Below are positions 1-8,299 of a stretch of 64,000 nt of DNA, in pieces. Numbering within the stretch: position 1 is the first letter of the stretch; the number at the start of each line of letters is the position of its first letter. The notes beneath the pieces were generated by a model, which did not search any database, had not been told where the DNA came from, and saw only the letters and a list, made by a program, of their open reading frames with translations. This DNA comes from JBBREP01 sp036501845 (lineage in GTDB: Bacteria; Actinomycetota; Acidimicrobiia; IMCC26256; PALSA-610), in NCBI GenBank assembly GCA_036501845.1, contig DASXZO010000108.1:1-64000 (forward strand), given 5' to 3'. Position numbers and translations under genes: made by a program.

Positions 1-31
1 CAAACGACGCATAGCGCGAGGGGTCAGTTGG

Positions 32-1906
32 TTAGTTGGTCATGAGGTCGACGGCGGGGGCGCCCATACCGATGGCGCTGCCGTCGAAGCGCGCGGTGCC
101 GAACGAGTGCACCGAACCGTCGTCTCCGAGGATGTAGTAGCCGAGTCCGCTGTCGACGGCCCGGATGCGCAGGCTCGTTCCGCCGGTCTGCGGATCGAGG
201 GCGAGGCTGCCGTGGAACGGCACGTTGAACGCGAAGATCCCGCCGTCGCGCGCCACGAGCCAGTAACCGCGGCCGTCGGCCGACGCCGTCATCGACGCCA
301 CTGGCGCCCACAGGTGCATGTTGCCGGTGGAGCCGTGGAACGACGCGTCGCCGAAGCTGAACACACCCCCGTCAGCGGCGACGAACCAGTAGCCGTGGCC
401 CGATGGTGTGGTGGCCATGTCGAGCACGGGCGCGTTCAGGCGCATGTTGCCGGTCGAACCGTAGAAATGCGCGTCGCCGAAGCTGAACACACCACCATCG
501 GAGCCAAGCAACCAATAGCCGTTACCGGTTGCGGTGCGCGCCATCGCCACGATCGGGTCGTTGAGGTGCACCGCGTGCATGTCGCCGTAGTAGTGCGCGT
601 CACCGAACGCAAACACGTGGCCATCGGCGGTGGCGAGCCAGTAGCCGCGACCGGTTGCCGTCGGCGCCGACGCCACCACCGGCGAGCCGTACCAGATGCC
701 TGCAGGGTCGCCGTAGAACTGCGCGCCGCCCTTCGGCACCACATGACCGTTCGACGCGACCACCCAGTAGCCGTCGCCCGTGACCGTTCCGTTCACCGCC
801 GCGGCGGCGTCGACGAGCCCGTGCCCGTAGTAGTCGTCGTATCCAGGTGTGCCGAGGTCGACTGCGGTCGATTCGAGGCGCTGGGTCACTTGCGCGGCGC
901 TGAACGTGGGGTCGTGTGCCACCACGAGCGCAGCCGCGGCTGACGCGAACGGCGCGGCCATCGACGTGCCGCTGGCGTAGGCGTATGCCGAGTCGCTCGA
1001 CGACCAGTCGGAAAGGATGTTCACGCCCGGCGCGGCAAGGTCGACGTAGCTCCCGTACTGCGAGAAATCGGCGCGGTGCAGCGTGTTGTCGACGGCCGCG
1101 ACGGCAACCGCTTCGGGATACGCGGCGGGATAGATCGGCGCGTTCCCGGACTCGGCGGCGTTTCCGGCCGCGGCCACGACCACCGCACCTTTGCCGTTGG
1201 CGTACTGCATCGCCTGTTCGAGCGCGGGTGACGCCGCGGTGCCGCCGACGCTGAGGTTGATCACGCGGGCATCGTGATCGGCCGCGTAAATGATTCCCGA
1301 AGCGACATCGCTCATGTAGCCGCTCCCCGACGCGTCGAGCACGCGCACGGGCAGGATCCGCACGCCGGGCGCGCCGCCCACGCCACCGACGCCATTCATG
1401 CGCGCGGCGATGATGCCGGCGACGTGCGTGCCGTGACCGTTCGGGTCGGCGGTGCCGTCGCCACCCGACTGCACGAAGTCGGTGCCGGGAAGCACCGCGC
1501 CCGAAAGATCCTGGTGCGTGGCGCGCACGCCGGAGTCGACCACCGCCACGATCACACCGTTCCCCGCCGTGGTCGGCCAGACTGCGGGGTAGTCACCGGC
1601 GCTGAGGCCCCACTGCGCCGACTCGTTCGGATCGTCGAGCGCGCTGACCCGGCTGTCGGGCTCGGCACCGGCCGGTACGCGCGCGTAGTTGCTCAGCGAG
1701 AAGTGCTCCACCGACAAGCTGCCGCCGGTGCCACGCACGAGGCGCCAATAGCGAGCCGGAGCGGTCGCGGCGGGCACCGACGCGGACGCCGCGGGGAGCG
1801 CCGCACCACCAATCGCCGTGGCCGTGAGAGTGAGCAGGGCTGCCGCACCGAGCACCGCCACCGCGCGTAGGCGCGACGGAACCGTGTCGCGCGATGCGTG
1901 CCGCAT
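32..1906 (-). CDS. Secreted S8 (subtilisin-like) serine protease with C-terminal tandem repeats
   Basis: An extracellular endopeptidase by family. The 624-residue product starts with a basic stretch and a hydrophobic signal segment (about residues 14-43, ending ALPAASA). The subtilase triad is present in D-H-S order: Asp124 in AVVDSGV, His158 in NGHGTHVAG, Ser315 in SGTSMAAP, with oxyanion Asn249 in AAAGN. From about residue 377 to the end run five to six units of roughly 45 residues built on GYW-(V/L)-x-x-DGGVFSFGDAxFxGS, a repeat often seen on exported proteins of Acidimicrobiia and probably a beta-propeller-like or cell-surface module. ATG chosen at 1906 because the signal peptide follows directly; no clear Shine-Dalgarno is seen. 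Protease assignment is firm; the substrate and the role of the repeats are unknown. Confidence 0.93.
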   Translation of the reverse strand: MRHASRDTVPSRLRAVAVLGAAALLTLTATAIGGAALPAASASVPAATAPARYWRLVRGTGGSLSVEHFSLSNYARVPAGAEPDSRVSALDDPNESAQWGLSAGDYPAVWPTTAGNGVIVAVVDSGVRATHQDLSGAVLPGTDFVQSGGDGTADPNGHGTHVAGIIAARMNGVGGVGGAPGVRILPVRVLDASGSGYMSDVASGIIYAADHDARVINLSVGGTAASPALEQAMQYANGKGAVVVAAAGNAAESGNAPIYPAAYPEAVAVAAVDNTLHRADFSQYGSYVDLAAPGVNILSDWSSSDSAYAYASGTSMAAPFASAAAALVVAHDPTFSAAQVTQRLESTAVDLGTPGYDDYYGHGLVDAAAAVNGTVTGDGYWVVASNGHVVPKGGAQFYGDPAGIWYGSPVVASAPTATGRGYWLATADGHVFAFGDAHYYGDMHAVHLNDPIVAMARTATGNGYWLLGSDGGVFSFGDAHFYGSTGNMRLNAPVLDMATTPSGHGYWFVAADGGVFSFGDASFHGSTGNMHLWAPVASMTASADGRGYWLVARDGGIFAFNVPFHGSLALDPQTGGTSLRIRAVDSGLGYYILGDDGSVHSFGTARFDGSAIGMGAPAVDLMTN

Positions 1907-1970
1907 ACATCAAACTTCGACACGTTCCGCAGCCGCGTTGAGCCTGAATCGGCACGCACAGTGAGATCCG

Positions 1971-1984
1971 CCCCCGATCGGGGG
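1971..1984 (-). terminator. Perfect 14-bp GC palindrome after the small gene
   Basis: CCCCCGATCGGGGG lies 12 bp past the stop codon of the small reverse-strand gene and upstream of the protease gene. It could fold as a short hairpin, but no T-run follows on either strand, so an intrinsic terminator is only a weak possibility. Confidence 0.25.
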
Positions 1985-1996
1985 AGGTCGAACGGC

Positions 1997-2245
1997 TCAG
2001 TCGACCGCTTCGCCGATCTCCCGCAACGCCGCGGCGAGCGCGGCCCGCAGGCGCCGAGCCGTGGTCGGCGCGAGATGCGCCACCAGCCCATAGCCGGCCC
2101 GACCCGCCTCCTCCACCGTGAGCACCACGCGCGGATCCTCACAGGCTTCGCAATCGTCGCTCAGCGCGACGGCCCACGACACTGGGCCGCGCTCGTCGTC
2201 GTCGGCCGGGTGATCATCGAGCGAGTCGTCGATCGAACGTCGCAT
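1997..2245 (-). CDS. Small hypothetical protein (82 aa)
   Basis: An acidic-to-mixed 82-residue protein with no recognised domain. The first half is rich in Asp/Glu (DDSLDDHPADDDE) and holds a Cys-x-x-Cys pair (DDCEACED, about residues 31-38). The second half looks like one amphipathic helix (TTARRLRAALAAALREIGEAVD). The ATG at 2245 is preceded by a strong Shine-Dalgarno, AAGAGG, six bases away. That ribosome site belongs to a 101-bp repeat found again upstream of the SDR gene at 35 kb. The good ribosome site and G+C-rich third positions support a real gene; the function is unknown. Confidence 0.6.
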   Translation of the reverse strand: MRRSIDDSLDDHPADDDERGPVSWAVALSDDCEACEDPRVVLTVEEAGRAGYGLVAHLAPTTARRLRAALAAALREIGEAVD

Positions 2246-2343
2246 GTCTTACCTCTTGTTCGCTTCGCTCACGGGCCGGTGGGCCTTCCCTCGCTCCGTG
2301 AACGCGTTTGGTAGTCGGTGGTGTGCGGTCGCTCGGCTGGTCT
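2243..2343 (-). repeat. 101-bp dispersed repeat, copy 1 (supplies start codon and RBS)
   Basis: The stretch matches 35218-35318, also 101 bp. The first 63 bp (2243-2305) differ at four positions from 35218-35280, and the last 20 bp (2324-2343) are identical to 35299-35318. Only the middle 18 bp diverge. In both copies the outer end coincides with the ATG of a reverse-strand gene, and the repeat reads AAGAGGTAAGAC just before it. Here an 11-bp direct repeat GTCTTACCTCT is present at both edges (2246-2256 and 2340-2350), overlapping the stop codon of the next gene upstream. Confidence 0.85.
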
Positions 2344-2348
2344 TACCT

Positions 2349-2987
2349 CTACCTCTTCACGAGTGACAGCAAGAGTCCGAGTTGGCCCAGGTGGTACGTG
2401 ATCATGATGACGACTGGCGCGGCGGGAGTGGCCCCCACGAAGCGATTCCACGCGATCAGCGAATCGGAGGCCGCGAACAGCAAGGCGCCGATGATCGCCG
2501 CGGCACGCCACGAGCCGGACGCCGCCACCACCATGCACGAGATCACCGCGATGTACACGAGCACCGCGCCCACCACCGACGGGTCGGTGCGACGCGCGCC
2601 GCGCACGATCACGCGCGCGAGTGGCACCAGCGCGAGCAGCACGACCGCCACGCCCACGAGCGCCGCGCCACCGTGCACACCGCCGACGAGAAACCCCACC
2701 ACGTAGAGCACGTGCGCGAGCAGGAACGCGGCGAGACCGGCCACGAAACGATCGCCCGGCAGCATCAACAACACGTCGCCGGCGAGCGACGCCAGCAACG
2801 CGGCGACGAACCACGGGCGCGCGGCCGACGACTGCGGGTCGAGTGTGACCGCGGCCGCCGCGAGTAGCGCCGTGACCGCGGGCTTCGACACGTACTCGAG
2901 CACCAGCGAACCGAAGGCTTGCGACCACCAGTTGAGCCCGGCGAACGCTCCGGCAACAACGAGCAGTCCCACCGTCGCCGCGTTCAT
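2349..2987 (-). CDS. YhhN/TMEM86-family membrane protein (lysoplasmalogenase-like)
   Basis: A 212-residue integral membrane protein made almost wholly of hydrophobic helices (about seven or eight). The conserved family core SLAGDVLLMLP (about residues 67-77) and a later SDSLIAWNRF segment match the YhhN family, whose characterised members hydrolyse the vinyl-ether bond of lysoplasmalogens. Length is typical. ATG at 2987; its stop codon lies at the edge of the 101-bp repeat, and the small gene downstream has its own ribosome site there. The family call is good; the true substrate in this organism is not shown. Confidence 0.8.
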   Translation of the reverse strand: MNAATVGLLVVAGAFAGLNWWSQAFGSLVLEYVSKPAVTALLAAAAVTLDPQSSAARPWFVAALLASLAGDVLLMLPGDRFVAGLAAFLLAHVLYVVGFLVGGVHGGAALVGVAVVLLALVPLARVIVRGARRTDPSVVGAVLVYIAVISCMVVAASGSWRAAAIIGALLFAASDSLIAWNRFVGATPAAPVVIMITYHLGQLGLLLSLVKR

Positions 2988-3038
2988 CCGGGGCGGAGGC
3001 TATGGCGAAGTACTCGCGACAAGGAGCAGACTCTCGCT

Positions 3039-3575
3039 ATGGCCTTCCATCACGTCGCCGTCGCCACTCGCGACCTCGCAGCAACCCATCGCTTCTACAC
3101 CGAGGCATGCGGCTTCGAGCTCGTCAAGGTCGATGCAATGCCGTTCCTGGAGTCGGGCTGGGCCCGCCACTGTTTCTACGACACCGGCAACGGTGAGCTG
3201 TTCGCCGTGTGGGACCTGCACTCCGAGGAGCTTCCCGACACTTGGTCGAGCGCAATCTCGACCGGGCTCGGGCTGCCGAACTTCATCAACCACATCGCGT
3301 TCGCGGCGAGCGACCTCGACGACATCGCCCGCCGCCGCGACCGCTGGGTGGACCACGGTCACGACGTCGCCCAGATCGATCACGGTTGGTGCACCTCGAT
3401 CTACACCGACGACCCGAGCGGCATCATGGTGGAGTTCTGCACTCTCACTCGAGCGTTCACTGCTACCGACCACGCCGAGGCCGCGGCGCTCATCAACGCG
3501 ACGATGCCGGAGCTCGACACCACGCCGCCGCCGTTGGAGTTCTTCGAAGCAGCCAAGGCGCCCGCGCGGCAGTAG
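3039..3575 (+). CDS. VOC (glyoxalase/dioxygenase fold) family protein
   Basis: A 178-residue vicinal-oxygen-chelate protein with two beta-alpha-beta-beta-beta modules. The first strand MAFHHVAVATRDL supplies the usual first metal-ligand His, the second module begins NHIAFAASDLDD, and a late IMVEFCTL supplies the terminal ligand Glu. Such proteins are metal-dependent lyases, isomerases, dioxygenases or epimerases, so the reaction cannot be named. ATG at 3039 chosen over earlier in-frame starts because AAGGAG lies nine bases upstream and the family N-terminus begins there. The following acyl-CoA dehydrogenase begins 17 bp after its stop and has its own possible -10, so co-transcription is not certain. 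Confidence 0.85.
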   Translation: MAFHHVAVATRDLAATHRFYTEACGFELVKVDAMPFLESGWARHCFYDTGNGELFAVWDLHSEELPDTWSSAISTGLGLPNFINHIAFAASDLDDIARRRDRWVDHGHDVAQIDHGWCTSIYTDDPSGIMVEFCTLTRAFTATDHAEAAALINATMPELDTTPPPLEFFEAAKAPARQ

Positions 3576-3592
3576 CGCCCTATCGTGGCGCG

Positions 3593-4834
3593 ATGGACTT
3601 CGCGCTCAGTGAACGCAGCCGTGACTACCTCGACCGGCTGACTGCATTCGACAGCGAGATCGTGCGCCCGGCCGAGCCGGTATACCGCCGCCAGCGCGAA
3701 GCGTCGGGCGACATCCGTCATCCACCCGAGGTGATGGAAGACCTCAAGACCGAGGCGCGCAAGCGCGAGCTGTGGAACCTCTTCCTGCCTGACGCCACGC
3801 ACGGCCCGGGCCTGTCGAACTCCGACTACGCGCCGCTCTGCGAGGTGATGGGCCGATCGTCGCTGCTAGGCGAGGCCACGAACTGTTCCGCGCCCGACAC
3901 GGGCAACATGGAGATCCTCGGCCAGTTCGGCACACCGCTGCAGCAGGAGCAGTTCTTGCACCCGCTGCTCGACGGCAAGATTCGCTCGTGTTTCGCGATG
4001 AGCGAGCCGTGGGTTGCGAGCTCCGACGCGTCGAACATCTGCAGCCGCATCGAGCGCGACGGCGACCACTACGTGATCAACGGGCACAAGTGGTTCACGA
4101 GCGGCGCGCTCGACCCACGCTGCAAGGTCGCGGTGTTCATGGGCGTGACCAATCCCGATGCCGATCCGTACCACCGCCAATCGATGATCCTCGTGCCCAT
4201 GGACACGCCGGGTGTGCAGGTGCGTCGCGGCCTCACGGTGTTCGGGCACGACGAAGGACCAGGTCACGCCGAGACGTTCTGGGAGAACGTGCGGGTGCCC
4301 AAGGAGTACATGCTCGGCGAGGAGGGCGCGGGCTTCGCGATCGCGCAGGCACGGCTCGGTCCCGGGCGCATTCACCATTGCATGCGTGCGGTAGGGATGT
4401 CCGAAGCCGCGCTGGAGCTGATGTGCATGCGCGTGCAGCAACGCGTCGCATTCGGCAAGCCGCTCGCCGACCAGGGAGTGATCCGCGAACGGATCGCTGA
4501 GAGCCGCATCGAGATCGAGCAGGCGCGCCTGCTCACGATGAAGGCCGCGTGGATGATGGACAACGTCGGCAAGAAGGCCGCGCAGACCGAGATCGCCGCG
4601 ATCAAGGTGGTGGCGGCACGCCTCGCCACGACGGTGGTGGATCGCGCGATCCAGATGTTCGGTGCCGCCGGTGTCACCGACGACTTCCCGCTCGCGGCGA
4701 TGTACACGCACGCGCGCACGTTGCGCTTTGCCGACGGTCCCGACGAGGTGCACTTGCGCGGCATCGCTCGCACCGAGCTGAACAAGTACGAGTCGCTGCG
4801 CCCCGAGGGCACCGGCCGCACTGCGAGGGTGTGA
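3593..4834 (+). CDS. Acyl-CoA dehydrogenase (ACAD10/11-like)
   Basis: An FAD enzyme of fatty-acyl or related acyl-CoA beta-oxidation, 413 residues. The FAD/substrate signature CFAMSEPWVASSD is present, with NGHKWFTSGA after it and the C-terminal FGAAGVTDDFPLA segment. The N-terminal LWNLFLPD..GPGLSNSDYAPLCE is typical of the ACAD10/11-like subgroup. ATG at 3593; no Shine-Dalgarno, but TATCGT (3581-3586) ends six bases before the ATG and may be a -10 for a leaderless mRNA. An LLM oxidoreductase follows after seven bases, so the two are probably one operon. Chain-length specificity cannot be read. Confidence 0.93.
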   Translation: MDFALSERSRDYLDRLTAFDSEIVRPAEPVYRRQREASGDIRHPPEVMEDLKTEARKRELWNLFLPDATHGPGLSNSDYAPLCEVMGRSSLLGEATNCSAPDTGNMEILGQFGTPLQQEQFLHPLLDGKIRSCFAMSEPWVASSDASNICSRIERDGDHYVINGHKWFTSGALDPRCKVAVFMGVTNPDADPYHRQSMILVPMDTPGVQVRRGLTVFGHDEGPGHAETFWENVRVPKEYMLGEEGAGFAIAQARLGPGRIHHCMRAVGMSEAALELMCMRVQQRVAFGKPLADQGVIRERIAESRIEIEQARLLTMKAAWMMDNVGKKAAQTEIAAIKVVAARLATTVVDRAIQMFGAAGVTDDFPLAAMYTHARTLRFADGPDEVHLRGIARTELNKYESLRPEGTGRTARV

Positions 4835-4841
4835 GCCCATC

Positions 4842-5732
4842 GTGAAGGTGCGCATCGGCTACGGGATCTCGGGTGCGAACCCGGTGGGGCCCGACGTGTT
4901 CGCGGCGGTCGTCGACGGCCTCGAGTCGATCGGGTTCGACTCGTTGTGGCTGTCGGAGCGCATCGGTGCGCCGAGCTTCGATCCCGTTGCGGCGCTGTCG
5001 TTCGCGGCCGGACGTACGGAGCGCATCAAGCTCGGCACGAGCGTGAGTGTGCTCCCAGGCCGCAACCCGGCCGAGGTCGCGAAGACGTGGGCGACGCTCG
5101 ACGTGTTGTCGAACGGCCGCGCGCTCCCCGCCTTCGGGCTCGGCGTGGTGCACCCCAACGAGCAGCAGGCATTCGGCGTGGAACGCACCGAACGCGCGGC
5201 GCGCTTCGACGAGGTGTTGCCGCTCGTGCGGCGCTTGTGGGCCGAAGAGTCGGTCGACCACTCGGGCACGTACTTCCAGTACGAGTCGCTGCGCGTCGAA
5301 CCGAAACCCACGAAACCGCTCGACGTGTGGCTCGGGGGCAAGGCGCCGTCGGAGCTGAAGCGCGTGGGCCGGATGGGCGACGGATGGCTCGCGAGCTTCT
5401 CCACGCCGGAGATCTGCGCGCAATCACGGCCCGTCATCGACGAAGCGGCATCGGCGCACCAGCGCACGATCGATCCGGAGCACTTCGGAGCGATGGTGTT
5501 CTACGCCCACGAGCCGCTGCCCGACGCGCTCGTGAAGGTGATCGCGGCACGCACGCCGAACGTCGACCCGCACGATCTCGTGCCGTCGGGCTGGAGCGCA
5601 GTGCGCACTCGGTGCGAGGAGTTCGTGGCCGTGGGCTTCAGCAAGCTGGTGCTCGTGCCATTCGGTGCGGTCACCGACTGGGCGGCCGAGCTCGCCACCG
5701 CGGCCGACGCGCTCCTCGATTTGCAGAACTAG
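4842..5732 (+). CDS. LLM-class flavin-dependent (F420-type) oxidoreductase
   Basis: A 296-residue luciferase-like TIM-barrel protein. Family marks are the first strand VRIGYGISGAN, SLWLSERIGAPSFDPVAALSFAAGRT, the SVLPGRNPAEVAKTWATLDVLSNGR block and the LDVWLGGKAPSELKRVGRMGDGW segment. Actinobacterial members mostly use coenzyme F420 as hydride carrier; FMN is the alternative. GTG start at 4842, seven bases after the acyl-CoA dehydrogenase stop, so probably co-transcribed with it. The substrate is unknown. Confidence 0.9.
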   Translation: MKVRIGYGISGANPVGPDVFAAVVDGLESIGFDSLWLSERIGAPSFDPVAALSFAAGRTERIKLGTSVSVLPGRNPAEVAKTWATLDVLSNGRALPAFGLGVVHPNEQQAFGVERTERAARFDEVLPLVRRLWAEESVDHSGTYFQYESLRVEPKPTKPLDVWLGGKAPSELKRVGRMGDGWLASFSTPEICAQSRPVIDEAASAHQRTIDPEHFGAMVFYAHEPLPDALVKVIAARTPNVDPHDLVPSGWSAVRTRCEEFVAVGFSKLVLVPFGAVTDWAAELATAADALLDLQN

Positions 5733-5829
5733 CTCACGCGATTTGCCGAGATCCTGAACCGATGGCCGCGATCGGTCGTATCCTCGGGGGACGGCCGCTG
5801 CGAGCGGCACCACGCGAGGAGGTACGCCG

Positions 5830-6252
5830 ATGCGGCGATGTCTCGTAGTCGCGAACCAGACGCTGGGATCCAGCGAGCTCTTCGAGGAGCTGCGGAGCCG
5901 GCAAGCCCAAGACGAGGACACCACCTATTGCCTTGTGGTTCCCGGCACGCGCACGAGCAGCAGCGCGTTCTGGAGCGAGGGCCAGGCGCGAGCGCATGCA
6001 CGCCACGCTCTCGACGACGCGCTCGAACGCCTGCACGAGGCCGGCCTCGACGCGACCGGTGACGTCGGCGACGAGGACCCGGTGCTCGCGGTGGGCGACG
6101 TGCTGAGCCACGCGCCCTTCGACGAGATCATCGTGTCGACGTTCCCGCCCGGCGTGTCGCGCTGGCTGCACCGCGACCTGCCGAACCGGCTACGTCGACG
6201 GTACGGACTCCCCGTGACCCACGTGGCCGTGGTTCCCGCGCACGCGGGCTAG
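5830..6252 (+). CDS. Small soluble protein with universal-stress-like fold (140 aa)
   Basis: A 140-residue protein that begins with a hydrophobic strand MRRCLVVANQTL and a SSELFEEL helix and later carries FDEIIVSTFPPGVSRWLHRDLP. This pattern (strand, helix, then an EIIVST strand followed by SRWLxxDL) recurs in actinobacterial UspA-like or permease-associated small proteins, but the ATP-binding GxxGS motif of typical UspA is absent. The start is supported by GAGGAGG eight bases before the ATG. Function unknown; a stress or nucleotide-binding role is only a guess. Confidence 0.7.
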   Translation: MRRCLVVANQTLGSSELFEELRSRQAQDEDTTYCLVVPGTRTSSSAFWSEGQARAHARHALDDALERLHEAGLDATGDVGDEDPVLAVGDVLSHAPFDEIIVSTFPPGVSRWLHRDLPNRLRRRYGLPVTHVAVVPAHAG

Positions 6253-6258
6253 CCACGA

Positions 6259-6504
6259 CTAGCGAATGTCGCGGCGTACGCGCAACCAGGTGCGCAGGCT
6301 GTACGCGCCGTAGGCACCCGCAAGGAGCAGGAACAGCAACTCGCCGACGTCGCCAGCCGAAGCCGACACGATCGCCCCGAGCGCGCACACGAGCGTGAGC
6401 AACGCAATGAGCCCGATCACCACGAGCGTCAGCTGCGGGTGCAGCTCGGCCCACGCCAGCGAACGCTGGTAGTTGCCCTCGCGACGATCGCGGAACTGGC
6501 TCAC
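6259..6504 (-). CDS. Small two-helix membrane protein (81 aa)
   Basis: The product starts SQFRDRREGNYQRSLAWAEL and then has two hydrophobic segments (about residues 24-45 and 49-68), ending in the basic tail RTWLRVRRDIR, so a cytoplasmic C-terminus is likely. The GTG start at 6504 overlaps the TGA of the ankyrin gene (GTGA), which implies translational coupling. Longer in-frame starts further upstream would lie inside the ankyrin gene and are not used. Function unknown; the tight coupling suggests a shared role with the ankyrin protein. Confidence 0.65.
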   Translation of the reverse strand: MSQFRDRREGNYQRSLAWAELHPQLTLVVIGLIALLTLVCALGAIVSASAGDVGELLFLLLAGAYGAYSLRTWLRVRRDIR

Positions 6505-7241
6505 GATTCCTCGCGGTTGACGTCTTCGTCGGCCGAGCGCGCGCCACGCTCCTCGAGCCAGGTGATGACGTTCTCGCGCTGCGTGCCGACTCCGCGCGCC
6601 GTGTCGAGCGCCGTCCCGTAGGCGTATTCGGGACTCCACTCGAGGTCGGCGCCGAGATCGAGCAGCAGCTCCGCGGCGCGGCGCTTGCCGCCCTGGCATG
6701 CGTGCCAGAACGCCTGCGAGATCTCGTCGGCGTCGTACTCGCGAGCAGCAAGAAGTTCACGGAGCCGGTCCAGCAAGCCGAGCGCCGACGCGTTCCACAA
6801 CTTGTCGACCTTCGCCCCCCGTGCCACGAGCAGGCGGGCGACGTCCCAGCACCCGTACCCGATCGCATTGTCGAGCGGGGTTCCGATCGAACCATCCGGA
6901 GCGTCCACGTCGGCACCGGCGTCGATGAGCGCAGCCGCGACGTCGGCGTCATCACTACTGGCTGCCCAGTGCAACGGCGTCTCGTCGCCCGGACGCCGAC
7001 CGTAGGGACCGTCCGGGGCAGCTCCCGCCGCCGTCAGCACGCGCACGATCTCGGGCCCGTTGGGGAAGTAACCCGGCCAGTCGGTGACTGCTGCAAGCGG
7101 CGTACGGGTGTCGTAACGGCCGCCGAGTGGCGCCCCCGCGCACGCCGGGTCCGCCGCCACGAGCCGTTGCACGGTGGCGACGTCACCCGTGTGGATCGCG
7201 AACACCATGAGATCGGCGGCGCTCGGTTCGGTTGCGCTCAT
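6501..7241 (-). CDS. Ankyrin-repeat protein
   Basis: A 246-residue soluble protein made of ankyrin units: DLMVFAIHTGDVATVQRLVAADP, TPLHWAASSDDADVAAALIDAGADVD, TPLDNAIGYGCWDVARLLVARGAKVD, ISQAFWHACQGGKRRAAELLLDLGADLE. The TPLHWA and LLxxGADxxA marks are clear, with about five repeats including degenerate ones. Ankyrin repeats mediate protein binding; no catalytic domain is present. ATG at 7241 (MSATEPSAADLM) is preferred to in-frame upstream codons that run toward the divergent gene. It is coupled by GTGA to the small membrane protein. Confidence 0.85.
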   Translation of the reverse strand: MSATEPSAADLMVFAIHTGDVATVQRLVAADPACAGAPLGGRYDTRTPLAAVTDWPGYFPNGPEIVRVLTAAGAAPDGPYGRRPGDETPLHWAASSDDADVAAALIDAGADVDAPDGSIGTPLDNAIGYGCWDVARLLVARGAKVDKLWNASALGLLDRLRELLAAREYDADEISQAFWHACQGGKRRAAELLLDLGADLEWSPEYAYGTALDTARGVGTQRENVITWLEERGARSADEDVNREES

Positions 7242-7284
7242 GGCCACAGCTTGCCCGACGGCGATCGGCGTAGCTTCTCGGGCC

Positions 7285-8265
7285 ATGACCACCATCTACT
7301 ACGAGAGCGACGGCGACCTGGCGGCGCTCAGCGGGCAGACCGTCGCGGTCGTCGGCTACGGCAACCAGGGCCGATCGTGGGCGCTGAACCTGCGCGATTC
7401 GGGGTTGAACCCGGTTGTGTGCGTGCGCCGTGACGCCACGCGCGAGCAGGCCGAGCAGGAAGGCTTCGAGGCCCAGGATGTGAAGGCGGCCGACGACGCC
7501 GACGTGGTGTGCATCCTCGTGCCCGACGACGTGATCCCGCTGCTCGGCCTCACACCGAAAGCAAGCGCGTGCACGATCGTGGCGAGCGGCTACGTGCTGG
7601 CGTTCGATCGCTTCGCGGGCGACGGCGACCTCGCCATGGTGGCGCCCCGGATGCTCGGCCCCGAGGTGCGGAGTTGCTACACGGAGGGCGCGGGCTTCAT
7701 CACCGCGGTCGGAGTGCATCGCGACGTCACCGGCACCGCCCAGGCGCGCGTGCTCGCGATCGCCAAGGCAATCGGTGGTCTGCGCGAAGGCGCGATCGAG
7801 ATGACCGCGAAGCAAGAGGCGCTCCTCGACCTCGGCGTGGAGCAGGTGCTGTCGCCTGCGCTCACCGCGGTGAACAACGCCTTCGTGGGCACCATGCTCG
7901 AGCACGGCATCCCGCTCGAGGCGATCATCACCGAGCTGATCCTGTCGGGCGAGGTCGAGCGCACCTACGGCCTGCTGCGTCAGCACGGCTACGCGGTGCA
8001 GTCGGAGTTCCATTCGCCGACGAGCCAGTACGGCCAGCTCACGCGCCGCGGCCGCTTCGACCACCTCGACGTGCGCTCCACCATGGAGCAACTCACGGGC
8101 GACATCGAGTCGGGTCGCTTCGCCGACGAGTGGGACGCCGAGCGCGATGCCGGCTACCCGGTGCTCACCAAGCTCAAGGAGCAGCACGCCGGGCCGATGG
8201 TGCGCGAGTTCGAGGCCGACATCCGCCGCCGCCTGGGGCCAGGAGCCAATCAGCAGCATTCGTGA
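7285..8265 (+). CDS. Divergent ketol-acid reductoisomerase-like protein (IlvC paralogue)
   Basis: A 326-residue protein of the KARI fold, separate from the canonical ilvC at 60.6 kb. The N-terminal Rossmann domain has VAVVGYGNQG (residues 20-29). The C-terminal helical domain keeps a D-x-x-x-E pair (DLGVE) that aligns with the metal-binding Asp/Glu of true KARI, and a Ser before QYG. Differences matter: the canonical APKGPGH is APRMLGPE here, so the catalytic Lys is replaced by Arg, and the ETLHE metal-ligand segment is not clearly alignable. It probably acts on another substrate or has lost the isomerase step. ATG at 7285; TAGCTT (7271-7276) ends eight bases before it. Its neighbours are not amino-acid genes. 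Confidence 0.85.
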   Translation: MTTIYYESDGDLAALSGQTVAVVGYGNQGRSWALNLRDSGLNPVVCVRRDATREQAEQEGFEAQDVKAADDADVVCILVPDDVIPLLGLTPKASACTIVASGYVLAFDRFAGDGDLAMVAPRMLGPEVRSCYTEGAGFITAVGVHRDVTGTAQARVLAIAKAIGGLREGAIEMTAKQEALLDLGVEQVLSPALTAVNNAFVGTMLEHGIPLEAIITELILSGEVERTYGLLRQHGYAVQSEFHSPTSQYGQLTRRGRFDHLDVRSTMEQLTGDIESGRFADEWDAERDAGYPVLTKLKEQHAGPMVREFEADIRRRLGPGANQQHS

Positions 8266-8299
8266 ACCGCGAGGCCCGCTCGCGGCAAGTATCGGAGTG

